Under the pieces are notes generated by a model, which did no database searches, was not told the origin of the DNA, and worked only from the letters and a program-made list of their open reading frames with translations. A DNA stretch of 18,871 bases from Pseudomonadota bacterium (GTDB taxonomy: Bacteria > Pseudomonadota > Gammaproteobacteria > Acidiferrobacterales > UBA6901), in NCBI GenBank assembly GCA_021785795.1, contig JAJYEK010000063.1:1-18871 (forward strand), in the 5' to 3' direction. Within the stretch, counting starts at the first letter, position 1; each line of letters opens with the position of its first letter. A program made the position numbers and the translations under genes. Shown here piece after piece: positions 1-8,361 of the stretch.

Positions 1-522
1 GGACACCGGATCCACCCCGGTGGTGGGTTCATCAAGCAGCAGAATGCGCGGGGTGTGGATCAGCGCGCACACAAGGCCAAGTTTTTGCTTCATGCCGCCG
101 GAGAGCTGGCCTGCCAGCCGATCCTGGAAGGGCGTCAATCCGGCGGCCGTGAGCAGTTCGCGGCTGCGCGCCAGGCGCTTCTGGCGGGTGATTCCAAACA
201 GCTCTCCGTAGAAAAAGATGTTTTCCGTGACGGTCAGGTCTTCGTACAGGCCGAACCGCTGAGGCATGTAGCTTAAATGCCGTTTGGCCCCTTCGGCGTC
301 TCCTATCACATCGACGCCATCGACCGAAATGGTGCCCGTGTCCGGTGGCAGGATCCCCGCGAGCATGCGCATGATGGTCGTCTTGCCAGCGCCATCCGGG
401 CCGACGAGACCGAAGATCTCTCCGCGCGCAATCGCCATGTCGGCCTGGCGCACCGCCAGCGTGGATCCGAAGCTGCGGGTGAGTCCCTCGGTGTGAACCG
501 CAAATTCCGAAGCGCTACTCAT
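1..522 (-). CDS. ABC transporter ATP-binding protein (partial, C-terminus beyond left edge)
   Basis: This is the ATPase subunit of an export-type ABC transporter. It should hydrolyse ATP on the cytoplasmic face to drive a permease that is not in the window. The visible 174 residues contain the Walker A GPDGAGKT (41-48), a Q-loop glutamine in YMPQRFGLYEDLT (near 88), the signature LSGGMKQK (140-147) and the Walker B ILLLDEP (160-166). The sequence runs off the window just after TTGVDPVS, so it lacks the H-loop and whatever follows. The ATG at 522 overlaps the stop of the upstream HlyD-type gene as ATGA, which indicates translational coupling. The pairing resembles the YbhG-YbhF order (adaptor then ATPase), where permease genes follow; here they would lie left of the window. 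It could be a single- or double-domain ATPase, which cannot be decided here. Confidence 0.95.
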   Translation of the reverse strand, partial: MSSASEFAVHTEGLTRSFGSTLAVRQADMAIARGEIFGLVGPDGAGKTTIMRMLAGILPPDTGTISVDGVDVIGDAEGAKRHLSYMPQRFGLYEDLTVTENIFFYGELFGITRQKRLARSRELLTAAGLTPFQDRLAGQLSGGMKQKLGLVCALIHTPRILLLDEPTTGVDPVS

Positions 523-1514
523 GGGCCGGGGGGCAGCAGCGCAATCCTGGCATCGGCGGGCATGCCCGGGAGCAGCTCGTGTGTCGGGTTGTCGATGTCG
601 ATGCGGATACGATAAACGAGCGTTACGCGCTCGGCGTGGGTCTCGACCGTTTTGGGCGTGAATTGCGCTTCCGATGAGATGAAGCTGATGCGGCCGTGGT
701 ATTTCTTTCCGGGATAGGTGTCGGTGGTGACCGTGGCCGGCTCGCCCAGCCGCACCGCGCCGAGATCCCGTTCATTGACGTAGGCGCGCAGCCACACATG
801 ATCGAGATCATCAAGCGTAAAGATGGCCACCCCGGGTCCCGCCAGCTCACCCAGCTCCGCCTCGCGAACCCCCAGTACCCCACTGAAGGGCGCGCGCAGC
901 GTGGTGTAGGACAGCGTCACCCGATCAAGGCCCACCCGCGCCTTTGCCGTGACAAGCCCGGCGCGCGCAAGGGACACGTTGTCGCGGGCGACTTGCAGGA
1001 GGGCCTGGTCGCGGGCCAGCGCCGCGGAGGCCTGTGCCGCAGTCGTATAGGCCTGGTCATAGGCCTGCCGCGATATCGCGCCCGCCTTTATGAGGCGCGT
1101 TGCGCGGATATAGTCGCGGCGGGTCTGCGTGACGTTGAACCGGTCGCTCAGGACAGTCTTCTGGGCGGCACGGTAGTTGCTCTGATCGACTAGTACTTGC
1201 GCGCGCGCAACCTGCAGGTTGCCGCGATCGATTCGCAGCTGTTGGCGGTAAAGGCGTGCCTCCACGCGCGCCAGCACGGTACCGGCCCGGACGAAGCGGC
1301 CTTCATCGAACGGGAGATAGACGATGGGCGCTTCGACATCGGTGAAGCTCAGGATACTTTGGTGGGCTTCGATGTTACCCGAAACGAGAATGGTGCGGGG
1401 TCCGGCCGGCGGACCGAAAAGAAAGCGTCGAACGGCGGGTAAAAGCAAAAGTAGACAAGCGAGCGCCAGCACGGTGCCGGCGGCCAGAGCCATGCGGGGG
1501 CGCGGTATTTTCAT
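519..1514 (-). CDS. HlyD-family periplasmic adaptor (membrane fusion) protein
   Basis: Residues 1-35 hold a short basic start and one hydrophobic segment (about 8-28), so this is an inner-membrane anchored or secreted adaptor. A lipoyl-like half motif (about 60-85, ending in GTVLARVEARLY) is followed by a long Ala/Arg/Gln-rich coiled-coil hairpin (about 88-195). The second lipoyl half has RAPFSGVLG (207-215), and a beta-barrel region runs to the C-terminus with the family ending LLPGMPADARIAL. At 331 residues it is close to YbhG-type adaptors. It should link the ABC transporter encoded just downstream (4-base overlap) to an outer-membrane channel, for efflux of unknown hydrophobic or cationic compounds. 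The start has only a weak G-rich ribosome site. Family assignment is secure; the substrate is unknown. Confidence 0.93.
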   Translation of the reverse strand: MKIPRPRMALAAGTVLALACLLLLLPAVRRFLFGPPAGPRTILVSGNIEAHQSILSFTDVEAPIVYLPFDEGRFVRAGTVLARVEARLYRQQLRIDRGNLQVARAQVLVDQSNYRAAQKTVLSDRFNVTQTRRDYIRATRLIKAGAISRQAYDQAYTTAAQASAALARDQALLQVARDNVSLARAGLVTAKARVGLDRVTLSYTTLRAPFSGVLGVREAELGELAGPGVAIFTLDDLDHVWLRAYVNERDLGAVRLGEPATVTTDTYPGKKYHGRISFISSEAQFTPKTVETHAERVTLVYRIRIDIDNPTHELLPGMPADARIALLPPGP

Positions 1515-2049
1515 GGCGGACCCGCCCGTCCCGCACAGTCCGATGTCGGGTTTTTGTGCATCGCACCCGCAGTCGTACGTCCTCCCTTTCCAGCCTTGTC
1601 CTGTCCAGGGCCGACCGGCCTGTCCGTTGCCTCGTCAACCATCCACCGCCTGGGATGGCGCTGCAGGCAGGGCATTCCCGACCCTTCCCGTACCGCCGCG
1701 AATCGGCCGGTTTCCCGTCCCGCCTTGCACGCAGGGACGTCTGGCCGGTGTCCTGCGCGCCTGCGACAACTCCCAAGACGGCACCTGTATCCTATGCCTC
1801 CTTTCTGGCGGATGCCAGTGGCGCCCGGGGCCGTTTTCCTTTCTGTTGCGCCGCTGTTGCGGGGCCGGGCGGCGGATTTCCTCACGCGACGCACCGGGGC
1901 CTGTCCGAAGGCGTTTTGCGTCCTTTGCGGGCGAGGCGACTGGTGCCGCGAAGACCGCCCGTTCAGAAGGGATGTCGGGTGGCGTCCTGCGCCTGGCGCG
2001 CCAACCGGGCGGGCAGCAAAAGGATGCAGACTGCGGCCGGCTCCTTCTT
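1515..2049. other. Intergenic stretch, no gene recognised
   Basis: This 535-base gap lies between the MIP channel stop and the adaptor start. Several open frames cross it on both strands, but none shows a family motif, signal peptide or good ribosome site, and their composition is the Arg/Pro/Ala-rich pattern of G+C-rich shadow frames. It must hold the promoter of the adaptor-ABC operon on the minus strand, but I see no convincing consensus and no strong terminator after the channel gene. Confidence 0.5.
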
Positions 2050-2859
2050 TCAACCCGGCGCACGTGGTTCGTCGACCTCCAGGGAGCCTTGGGCCGCGAT
2101 GTCGCCGGCAACGGTCGGCGGGCCCTTGAGTATCCATTCGAATATGACTCCGATCAGGGCACCCACTGTCGGTCCGATCACGTAAATCCAGGTCGTGTGC
2201 AGGTCTCCCCGCAACAAATCCGGCGCCAGCGAACGCACCGGATTCATCGACGCGCCACTGACAGGTCCTGCCCACAGTCCCGCGAGCGCAATGTAGCCCC
2301 CCACCGCGATGGCGCCATTGGTGCCGATGTTGCGGGCCCCCGAGGCGGTTCCCAATATGGTGTTGACAAGCCCTGCGGTCAGCACGATCTCCATGGCCAG
2401 CGCCGCGCCGGCGCTGATCCCGCGCCCGGGCACCGTGGCGCCAATGGCTGCGGCTGCGCCGAACAGGGCCCGCAGGAAGAGAGCCGCCCCGAGGCCCCCG
2501 GTCACCTGGGCCAGCATGTAACCGGGCACGCGCCGCCACGGGAAATTCCGGCGCACGGCAAACGCGAGGGTCACGGCCGGATTGAGATGCGCGCCGCTTA
2601 CCGCGCCCATGAAATAGATGATCGCCATCACCATGAGACCGGGCGCCACGGCGATGTCCGCGACATCCAGTGTCCCCGCGCTGCGGGCCGCAACAATCTC
2701 TCCGCCGGCTGCAACCAGCACCAGGAGAAACGTCCCCCAGGTCTCCGCGAACAGCCGCCGCCACTCGAGCGCGGGATCAAGGAAATCGGGGGCTACCTGC
2801 TTTAAGACCATGTGTCTGCGCAGGGCCGCTGTCTTCAGTTCTTTGCGATGCGATGCCAT
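2050..2859 (-). CDS. MIP-family channel (aquaporin/aquaglyceroporin-like) with an open selectivity filter
   Basis: This is an integral inner-membrane channel of 269 residues. The first pore half-helix has SGAHLNPAVT (NPA at 93-95) and the second has SGASMNPVRS (NPV at 206-208, then Arg209), with the usual six hydrophobic spans around them. The 30-residue N-terminal extension is hydrophilic and basic, unlike the short tail of AqpZ. A manual alignment to AqpZ gives the aromatic/arginine positions as Pro73, Gly194, Ala203 and Arg209. This is much wider than the Phe/His/Thr/Arg of AqpZ and lacks the aromatics of GlpF, so small uncharged solutes or metalloids are as likely as water. The gene starts 64 bases after the PPK2 stop on the same strand and may be co-transcribed. 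A GGGGGAAAG ribosome site precedes the ATG. Confidence 0.9.
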   Translation of the reverse strand: MASHRKELKTAALRRHMVLKQVAPDFLDPALEWRRLFAETWGTFLLVLVAAGGEIVAARSAGTLDVADIAVAPGLMVMAIIYFMGAVSGAHLNPAVTLAFAVRRNFPWRRVPGYMLAQVTGGLGAALFLRALFGAAAAIGATVPGRGISAGAALAMEIVLTAGLVNTILGTASGARNIGTNGAIAVGGYIALAGLWAGPVSGASMNPVRSLAPDLLRGDLHTTWIYVIGPTVGALIGVIFEWILKGPPTVAGDIAAQGSLEVDEPRAPG

Positions 2860-2923
2860 GTCTTTCCCCCGTCAGCCTTTCGGAACCTGGGTCTGCCCGC
2901 AGGATGCGTCCTGGCGTTCCGTC

Positions 2924-3793
2924 CTAGCGGGCGAGCTGTTTGCGTATCGAGAGCAGCTCGCGCTTTCGTTTTGGGCCAAGCCGCGGATAGCTCATGTTCA
3001 ATGTTTCCAGCGTGTCCAGTATGATCCGCGAAATGAGGAGCCGGGCATTTTCCTTGTCGTCTGCCGGCACTACATACCAGGGCGCCTCGCGGGTGCTGGT
3101 AGCCCCCAGGCAATCCTCGTAGGCTTGCATGTACTCCCCCCAGAATTTCCTTTCATGGGCGTCCGACAGGCTGAATTTCCAGTTCTTCTGCGGATCATCG
3201 ATGCGTTCAAGCAGGCGTCTTCGCTGCTCTTCCGGTGACAAATGCAGAAAAAATTTGACGACCCGGGTCCCGTTGCGGGTCAGGTGTTTCTCAAAATCCC
3301 GGATCGAGCGGTAGCGCTGTTGCCAGACGGTGTCTTTCCCGAGAAGTTCCGGCGGAAGCTGCTCGCTGCGGAGAAGCTCCGGATGGACGCGAACGATGAG
3401 GACTTCCTCATAATAAGACCGGTTGAAGATGCCGATGCGGCCACGCTCAGGCAGGCAGCGCGTCGTGCGCCACATGAAGTCATGTTCAAGCTCGGTCTCG
3501 CTTGGATGTTTGAAGCTGAACACCTGGCAGCCCTGCGGGTTTACGCCAGACATCACATGGCGGATGGCGCCGTCTTTGCCGGCGGCGTCCATCGCCTGAA
3601 AAATCAGCAGCAAAGAGTATTGGTGCGACGCGTAGAGTAACTGCTGGAGCGCGCTCAGCCGCGCGATGTCCGCGTCCAGGTATTCACGGTATTGGCTCTT
3701 GGATCGGTAAAGCGGTTTTGTGACCGTCGGCCACGCCTCGAGCCTGACGCGTGTCCCGGCCGGTACGCGGAATTTTTTCGGCTGGATTTTCAT
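2924..3793 (-). CDS. ppk2: Polyphosphate kinase 2 family protein (class III-like polyphosphate:AMP/ADP phosphotransferase)
   Basis: This soluble kinase should move phosphate between polyphosphate and nucleotides. The start chosen is the ATG at 3793 ([13 protein letters not shown]), preceded by AGGGGGTGGA; the frame stays open upstream to 4144, but that stretch is Arg/Pro-rich and unlike the family. The resulting 289 residues match the usual single-domain length. Visible motifs are the Walker A-like [10 protein letters not shown], the lid-side [20 protein letters not shown], the Walker B-like [10 protein letters not shown], and the basic [14 protein letters not shown] followed by [16 protein letters not shown]. 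The SGVNPQG and HDFMWR block is typical of PPK2 class III enzymes, which accept both AMP and ADP; substrate preference is inferred. The MIP channel gene follows closely, so the pair may be one transcription unit. Confidence 0.94.
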   Translation of the reverse strand: MKIQPKKFRVPAGTRVRLEAWPTVTKPLYRSKSQYREYLDADIARLSALQQLLYASHQYSLLLIFQAMDAAGKDGAIRHVMSGVNPQGCQVFSFKHPSETELEHDFMWRTTRCLPERGRIGIFNRSYYEEVLIVRVHPELLRSEQLPPELLGKDTVWQQRYRSIRDFEKHLTRNGTRVVKFFLHLSPEEQRRRLLERIDDPQKNWKFSLSDAHERKFWGEYMQAYEDCLGATSTREAPWYVVPADDKENARLLISRIILDTLETLNMSYPRLGPKRKRELLSIRKQLAR

Positions 3794-4350
3794 TCCACCC
3801 CCTGTCGTGGTCCCTACCTGTCGATTGTAGTACCGGATCCTCTTGCGCGCGCCTTCCCGACGGCCGAACCCGCAAACCGCGCCGGCCCGCGGCGCTACAG
3901 AGGGCTCAACCGCGGATTTGGCCGCGCGGGGGGTGTTCCGCAGGTCCCCGGGGGTGCACGGGATCCCCGCGCCCCGCACAAGCCGGCAGAACACCCTGGC
4001 TTGGGTGGTGCCGCCACCTCGTGATCGATCGGCGAACCTCCCGGATGCGAGACCGGCGGGGCGTGGCGCGCCACCGTGCGCCGCTTGCGTGGGGGCAGGG
4101 ACGTCTGCCCGCGATGTTCTCCGCGGTGCTTTTCCGGGACGCATGTCGCCGGTCCGGGCCGACGGACTTTCTGCCAGGGCGTGCGTGATCCAGAGAGGCT
4201 TCAGTGCGACTGAAAGGATGCGGCTTGGCCGATGGCGTTGCGGAAAGTCCTGGATCCGCGAGCCTGACGAAAAAAGAAGCGTGGTGTATCATGGGCGACC
4301 TCATGCACGCGCTTTGCATCCATTCGCCACGCGATCTTCCGGAGACAACC
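3794..4350. other. Divergent intergenic region between ppk2 and the first DUF302-like gene
   Basis: About 557 bases with no supported gene. It should carry the promoters for ppk2 (minus) and for the exported protein starting at 4351 (plus). A CGACTGA at 4207-4213 resembles the -10 element of the ECF promoters found elsewhere in this window, but no GTAAG-type -35 lies 14 bases upstream of it. Open frames here lack family motifs. Confidence 0.45.
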
Positions 4351-4827
4351 ATGCTGAAGAAGATTTTCTCTGTATCCGCCCTGATCGGTCTGTCCGTAGG
4401 CACCGCAGTTGCCTCGCCGACCATCGTTGCCGAACATTTCACCATGCCCGCTGCGATGGCCGCCACGCGCATCAGTCAGCAACTGGCTCAACACCGGTTC
4501 AAGGTGATCGATAATCTCAACGTGATCCCCACTATCCGCAAACACGCGCCCAAGCTGGCAGCCAGGATTCCTGCGAGGATTCAGGCGGAACGTTTGCTCG
4601 TGGCCTGTAATGCGCCTGCCATCGTCGGCTACATGCGCACCAACCTGGCCGCGACCAGTCTGTGCCCGCTGACCATTTCCCTGGTTCAGGAGAACGGGCA
4701 GACGACCGCCTATTATCTGGAGCGCAGTGCGGTCCGCCCGGGCGCTCCCGCCCGCGCAGTCGACCGCGCGGTGCTGGCCTCTTTGCACGCCGCGCAGGTC
4801 GCCGGCCCGAGCAGACTGCGCCCATAG
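4351..4827 (+). CDS. Exported DUF302-like protein
   Basis: This is a 158-residue secreted or periplasmic protein of unknown activity. I start it at MLKKIFSVS, where GGAGA sits at 4341-4345, rather than at the in-frame ATG at 4204, because this start gives a clean signal peptide (about 22 residues, cleavage near AVASPT). The mature part shows the DUF302 pattern: an N-terminal segment with HRFKVIDNLNV, then LLVACNAPAIVGYM, a central CPLTISLVQENG and a YYLERSAV strand. Two cysteines in these segments are not part of the general family signature. It is a likely distant paralogue of the DUF302 protein at 9706-10185, but its upstream region lacks the shared ECF promoter. Family call is moderately sure; function is unknown. 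Confidence 0.75.
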   Translation: MLKKIFSVSALIGLSVGTAVASPTIVAEHFTMPAAMAATRISQQLAQHRFKVIDNLNVIPTIRKHAPKLAARIPARIQAERLLVACNAPAIVGYMRTNLAATSLCPLTISLVQENGQTTAYYLERSAVRPGAPARAVDRAVLASLHAAQVAGPSRLRP

Positions 4828-4850
4828 CCAAACCCGGGAACGGCGGTTCC

Positions 4851-4880
4851 GTCCGGTTGTTCCGGGCGGGACCACCGGAC
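4851..4880 (+). terminator. Hairpin after the DUF302-like gene
   Basis: Twenty-three bases after the stop, GTCCGGT (4851-4857) pairs with ACCGGAC (4874-4880). After a single mismatch, GTTCC (4859-4863) pairs with GGGAC (4868-4872) around a GGGC loop, with one G-U pair. This gives a 12-pair stem followed by TGGTTGTCTG. The U tract is weak, so it may be a partial intrinsic terminator or a 3' stabiliser. Confidence 0.55.
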
Positions 4881-5170
4881 TGGTTGTCTGACGGCGCGGA
4901 CAGTGGTGCATCGGGGCCCCGTGTCGGGGTGCTGGCGTATGCGCCAGAAGGGGTGCGGGCGGGCACTAGGTGTCCTGCGGGGTGGTGGCTCCATCTGCGG
5001 GACACGGATCCTGGCGAGGGAATGCGGGGGCCTTCCCCGTGCCGGCCGATCGTCTCACGGCCGGTCCATACCCTTTCGTGCCCATCGGCGGACCGTCCTC
5101 GTCGCCGGCTGGGCGACCGGACCCGCAGGCCGGGCGCTGCGACCGGCGGGAGGCCGGACGGGGGCGGTCG
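4881..5170. other. Convergent intergenic region between the DUF302-like gene and rhlE
   Basis: No gene is supported. It contains a perfect 6-bp hairpin CTGGCG-TATG-CGCCAG (4932-4947) and several G+C-rich partial inverted repeats close to the rhlE stop. The region is likely just 3' untranslated sequence of the two converging genes. Confidence 0.4.
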
Positions 5171-6433
5171 TTACGCCCTCGATATTCCGCCCGGCCGCGA
5201 TCGGGGAGAAGCCCGTTTGCCACTTTGTCCCTGCGCAGGACGCCTCTGATCCCTGCGGCTGTCCATGCGCGGTTGCGCGATTGGTTCTGCCGGCCGGGAA
5301 GAGCTTGGCGCGTAGCCGGGGATCACGACTTGCGGAATCTCCCGTTTGAGCATTTTCTGAATGTCGGCGAGCAGCCTGTGCTCATCTGCGCATACCAGCG
5401 AGACCGCCGCGCCCTCGTTGCCGGCCCGTCCGGTACGACCGATGCGGTGCACATAGTCCTCTGGTACATGGGGCAGCTCGAAATTCACGACATGCGGCAG
5501 CTGGTCGATGTCCAGTCCCCGGGCGGCCAGATCGGTGGCCACCAGTACGCGCACCGCACCCTGCTTGAAGTCGGCCAGTGCGCGGGTACGCGCTGTCTGA
5601 CTCTTGTTGCCGTGAATGGCGGCTGCGCTGATGCCGTCGCGTTCCAGCTGCTGGGCCAGGCGGTTGGCTCCATGTTTGGTGCGGGTGAACACCAGCACCT
5701 GCCCCCAGTCACGGGTGCCGATCAGAAACGACAGAAGTTCCCGTTTGCGCTCGCGCTCCACCGGATGAACGGTGTGCGTTACACATTCAGATGCCATGTT
5801 ACGGCGGGCAACCTCGATCACCTCGGGCGAATCAAGGAGGCCGCCGGCCAGTTTCCTGATCTCGTCGGAGAAGGTCGCTGAAAAAAGCAGGTTCTGCCGC
5901 TGTTTGGGCAGGGCCGCCAATACACGACGGATGTCGCGGATGAACCCCATGTCGAGCATGCGGTCTGCTTCATCGAGTACCAGGATCTCGATATGCGACA
6001 GATCCACGGTCTTTTGCCCCATGTGGTCGAGCAGACGGCCCGGTGTCGCCACAAGAATATCCACGCCGTCCCGCAGTGTCTCGATCTGCGGCTTTATGTT
6101 GACGCCACCGAACACCACGCCTGAGCGTAGCGGCAAATGCCTGCCGTATGTCTTTACGCTTTCTGCCACCTGAGCGGCCAGCTCGCGGGTGGGCGTCAAG
6201 ACCAGTGCGCGGAGCAGGTGCCGTCCGCTCCCGGAATCGGCGCTTAGCCGTTGCAGCAGCGGCAACGTGAATGCCGCGGTTTTGCCGGTGCCCGTTTGTG
6301 CGCTGGCCATGATGTCGCGTTTATCGAGTATCGTGGGAATGGCTTGCCGTTGTATGGGCGTGGGTTCCGTGTATCCCTGTTCCGAGAGGGCGCGAAGTAA
6401 TGCAGACGAGAGTCCGAGTGTAGCAAATGACAT
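5171..6433 (-). CDS. rhlE: DEAD-box ATP-dependent RNA helicase, RhlE type
   Basis: This cytoplasmic helicase remodels RNA duplexes, acting in ribosome assembly or RNA decay. Domain 1 has the Q motif ([11 protein letters not shown], 20-30), motif I AQTGTGKT (45-52), PTRELA (81-86), TPGR (130-133), DEAD (154-157) and SAT (185-187). Domain 2 has [28 protein letters not shown] and [10 protein letters not shown] (329-338). The basic, Arg/Ser/Pro-rich tail (about 385-420) is the RNA-binding extension normal for RhlE. At 420 residues it is full length. The start ATG has GGAGC nine bases upstream. It stands alone, convergent with the DUF302-like gene. Many rhlE genes are cold-regulated; nothing in the upstream sequence proves it here. 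Confidence 0.96.
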   Translation of the reverse strand: MSFATLGLSSALLRALSEQGYTEPTPIQRQAIPTILDKRDIMASAQTGTGKTAAFTLPLLQRLSADSGSGRHLLRALVLTPTRELAAQVAESVKTYGRHLPLRSGVVFGGVNIKPQIETLRDGVDILVATPGRLLDHMGQKTVDLSHIEILVLDEADRMLDMGFIRDIRRVLAALPKQRQNLLFSATFSDEIRKLAGGLLDSPEVIEVARRNMASECVTHTVHPVERERKRELLSFLIGTRDWGQVLVFTRTKHGANRLAQQLERDGISAAAIHGNKSQTARTRALADFKQGAVRVLVATDLAARGLDIDQLPHVVNFELPHVPEDYVHRIGRTGRAGNEGAAVSLVCADEHRLLADIQKMLKREIPQVVIPGYAPSSSRPAEPIAQPRMDSRRDQRRPAQGQSGKRASPRSRPGGISRA

Positions 6434-6624
6434 AGTGGGTGCTGCTCCGAAACCGGCCTGCCCGCGGCTTGTGCCTTGGGTCGGTGTAGGCAGGAAATGT
6501 TGTTGAGTTCGAGGCTAACCGGTTGGGATGACCGCGAAGAGCTGAGGCGACATACCGAAATGCGCCAGATTTCCCGCCATGGTAACAAAATAGCCAGACG
6601 AATGCTGCAAATCTTTTCCTGGCA

Positions 6625-6647
6625 CTACCCCGTGCGGTGAGGGGTAG
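6625..6647 (-). other. 7-bp hairpin upstream of rhlE
   Basis: CTACCCC (6625-6631) and GGGGTAG (6641-6647) form a perfect stem with a 9-base loop, about 190 bases before the rhlE start. The surrounding 6434-6900 holds no supported gene. The hairpin could be a 5' leader element or an unrelated structure; the strand is a guess. Confidence 0.3.
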
Positions 6648-6924
6648 CCCGCTTCCGCCGGTTGTCCGGCAAGCCGACGGGGCGGTCCCCGCGGCCGGGC
6701 TTGCACGCACCCCCCCGATGTGTATTCGGGCCGCTCTTGTGCTGTTCGTTACTGCCGGCCAATCCTATCTGGGCGCGGGATGGCACACGCGATCGGCGTA
6801 TGACAGCTGCGGATCTTCAGGTTCCGCGAACACGGGCGCCTCGTTTGCGTGCCACCGGGGCCGGGCGTGGCGTTTATCCCCGGGGGTGCTGCCCCGCGGA
6901 TGTTTCCGGGCACGGCGGCCGATC

Positions 6925-6952
6925 GTAAGAAATTCCCGCCCGCAGCGACTAA
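6925..6952 (+). promoter_or_regulatory. ECF-type promoter of the Spy/CpxP-like gene
   Basis: GTAAGAA (6925-6931), 14 bases, then CGACTAA (6946-6952), ending 65 bases before the ATG at 7018. The same two boxes with the same 14-base gap occur upstream of the Cys-rich peptide gene and of the DUF302 gene at 9706. I infer recognition by the ECF sigma factor encoded at 7766. Confidence 0.75.
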
Positions 6953-7017
6953 ACCCCTGCCTGGCGCGGTTTTGGTGAAACCTGGGCAATGCACACAATA
7001 CAACGAGGAGATACACG

Positions 7018-7527
7018 ATGAGAAAAGCAGGGCTTGTGGTGATGGCGGCGGCGATAGCTGTCGGGGGTCTCGGGCTAGGGCGTGCCCAGGCGGCCGATGG
7101 CGCTGCCATGGCCAAAATGCACAGGTATTTCGTCCATCACTCTTTCGGCTTTCCGATGAACTTCTATCGGTTTCACCCTGGGCCACACTGGGATCTCATG
7201 CATGCTTCCGCGCTGGGGCTGACCCCAACCCAGATGCAGGAGGAGAGGCGGCTTACGATGGCCATGATGCGGGATACGATGCGGGGGGTTGCCCGCCTCA
7301 GGCAAGCCTATAGGCGCTATCGGGTCGAGGCACGCCTGCCCAATCCGTCTATCCGGGTGCTTGTCCGGGACGTACGCTCGGTGGGGCGCGCCCAAGCGTA
7401 TCTAGGCTATGAGATGATCCCCTATCATCTAAAAGGCTATCGTGTGCTCGACGCGGCGCAACGGCATGTGTATCACCGCCTTGCGCGCGAAAACTGGATG
7501 CACAGGATGCGCGGTATGCACGGGTAA
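7018..7527 (+). CDS. Exported Spy/CpxP-like His/Met-rich periplasmic protein
   Basis: This 169-residue protein has a signal peptide (cleavage near AQA-AD, residues 25-26). The mature chain has the LTxxQ signature of the Spy/CpxP family as LTPTQ (68-72), followed by long amphipathic helices rich in Arg and Met, including RRLTMAMMRDTMRGV. Histidines and methionines are frequent at both ends (MHRYFVHHSFGFPMNFYRFH near the N-terminus, MHRMRGMHG at the C-terminus), suggesting metal binding or chaperone action on the periplasmic side. CpxP, Spy and the CnrX metal sensor share this fold class. GAGGAG ends eight bases before the ATG. It is preceded by the ECF-type promoter and followed by the sigma-factor gene, so a stress-responsive or sensory role in the same regulon is likely. 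The fold is inferred from LTxxQ and helix pattern only. Confidence 0.75.
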   Translation: MRKAGLVVMAAAIAVGGLGLGRAQAADGAAMAKMHRYFVHHSFGFPMNFYRFHPGPHWDLMHASALGLTPTQMQEERRLTMAMMRDTMRGVARLRQAYRRYRVEARLPNPSIRVLVRDVRSVGRAQAYLGYEMIPYHLKGYRVLDAAQRHVYHRLARENWMHRMRGMHG

Positions 7528-7552
7528 AGGCGCGCCGCGCTACCAGACACAG

Positions 7553-7580
7553 GATGACGCGGGCATTTTCCCGCGTCATC
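7553..7580 (+). terminator. Strong hairpin between the Spy-like gene and the sigma gene
   Basis: GATGACGCGGG (7553-7563) pairs perfectly with CCCGCGTCATC (7570-7580) around a 6-base CATTTT loop, 25 bases after the Spy-like stop. There is no U run after it, so it may reduce rather than stop transcription into the sigma-factor gene 185 bases further on. Confidence 0.65.
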
Positions 7581-7601
7581 ACTGTTCCGGGTGGTCGTGG
7601 T

Positions 7602-7613
7602 GTCACCGGTGAC
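7602..7613. promoter_or_regulatory. 12-bp palindrome upstream of the sigma gene
   Basis: GTCACCGGTGAC is a perfect palindrome about 150 bases before the sigma-factor start, right after the hairpin. It could be an operator for a dimeric regulator. No matching second copy was noticed, so its role is unproven. Confidence 0.3.
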
Positions 7614-7765
7614 TCAGCGGTACTTGCTGTTCCTCTGGCGGCAGCGCGTCCCGGTGGGCGGGTCCCTTGCGTTCGCCGCGATGCATCCCGATAACGCGTC
7701 GCCGTTGCGGGTGCGTGACCCGGTGCCCGCCCTTTAGCCTGACGCTATCCCGATGCAGGACATTC

Positions 7766-8347
7766 ATGCGCCAAGAAACCGATCATGTCGTTGTTTGCGA
7801 ACCCGAAAAATGGCTGGACCGTCACGGCGACGAGCTGTATCGCCATGCTTATTTCCGGATCCGTGACGCGACGGCAGCAGAGGATCTTGTTCAGGAGACC
7901 CTTCTTGCCGCCTGGCGTGCTCGCGCCGGCTTTCGGGGCGCATCCCAGGAGCGGACGTGGCTCTACGGCATTCTGGAGCACAAGATCCAGGACCACAATC
8001 GCCGCAAGGCGCGAACCCCGATTCTGATCGACATCGACACGGACGCCGGGGACGTGAGTACCGACGAAGCCGCCTTCGCGGCAGATGGTTCGTGGGCTGT
8101 CGAACAGAAGTCCTGGGGATGTGATCCACAGGATGCCGTGGAGCGCACGGAATTTCACCGCGCCCTGCAAGATTGTCTCGAGGGGCTGCCCGAGAACCAA
8201 CGAACCGCTTTCGTCTTGCGTGAGTGGCACGGCGAGGACATGTCCGCCTGCGCCACCGTTCTGGCCGTGACACTAAACCATCTTTCTGTGTTATTGCACC
8301 GCGCCCGATTGCAGCTTGCCCTCTGTCTTGGGCGCCGCTTCGCCTAA
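7766..8347 (+). CDS. ECF-family RNA polymerase sigma factor
   Basis: This 193-residue sigma factor should direct RNA polymerase to a small set of promoters. Region 2 is clear: DELYRHAYFRIRDATAAEDLVQETLLAAWR, then the promoter-melting FRGASQERTWLYGILEHKI. A variable acidic linker rich in Asp and Ala follows, then region 4 with ALQDCLEGLPENQRTAFVLREWHGE and a recognition helix near LAVTLNHLSVLLHRARLQL. I chose the ATG at 7766 with AGGA five bases upstream; the frame is open back to 7667, but that part does not resemble the family. The stop is 14 bases from the anti-sigma gene. The type with a short cytoplasmic zinc-finger partner resembles the sigma-E/MseR pair of Neisseria. No copy of the GTAAGRA-N14-CGACTAA promoter precedes it. 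Confidence 0.93.
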   Translation: MRQETDHVVVCEPEKWLDRHGDELYRHAYFRIRDATAAEDLVQETLLAAWRARAGFRGASQERTWLYGILEHKIQDHNRRKARTPILIDIDTDAGDVSTDEAAFAADGSWAVEQKSWGCDPQDAVERTEFHRALQDCLEGLPENQRTAFVLREWHGEDMSACATVLAVTLNHLSVLLHRARLQLALCLGRRFA

Positions 8348-8361
8348 AGGGACCCTCTTTT

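Noticed and set aside
1324..2805. A 493-codon plus-strand frame crossing the adaptor start, the gap and most of the MIP channel gene
   Set aside because: It overlaps two well-supported minus-strand genes and reads as low-complexity Arg/Gly/Pro sequence.
1731..4107. Shared 13-base GCAGGGACGTCTG at 1731-1743 and 4095-4107
   Set aside because: Only two copies, both in G+C-rich gaps, with no conserved flanks; chance or minor common ancestry cannot be told apart.
3794..4144. N-terminal extension of PPK2 to 4144
   Set aside because: The extra 117 residues are Arg/Pro-rich and unlike the family, while the ATG at 3793 has a good ribosome site and gives normal length.
4207..4213. CGACTGA as a fourth ECF -10 element before the first DUF302-like gene
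   Set aside because: The bases 14 upstream (TGATCCA) do not resemble GTAAGRA, so there is no -35 element.
7612..7616. TGACTCA near 7610 as a regulon promoter for the sigma gene
   Set aside because: It differs from CGACTAA and no GTAAG-like box precedes it at the fixed distance.
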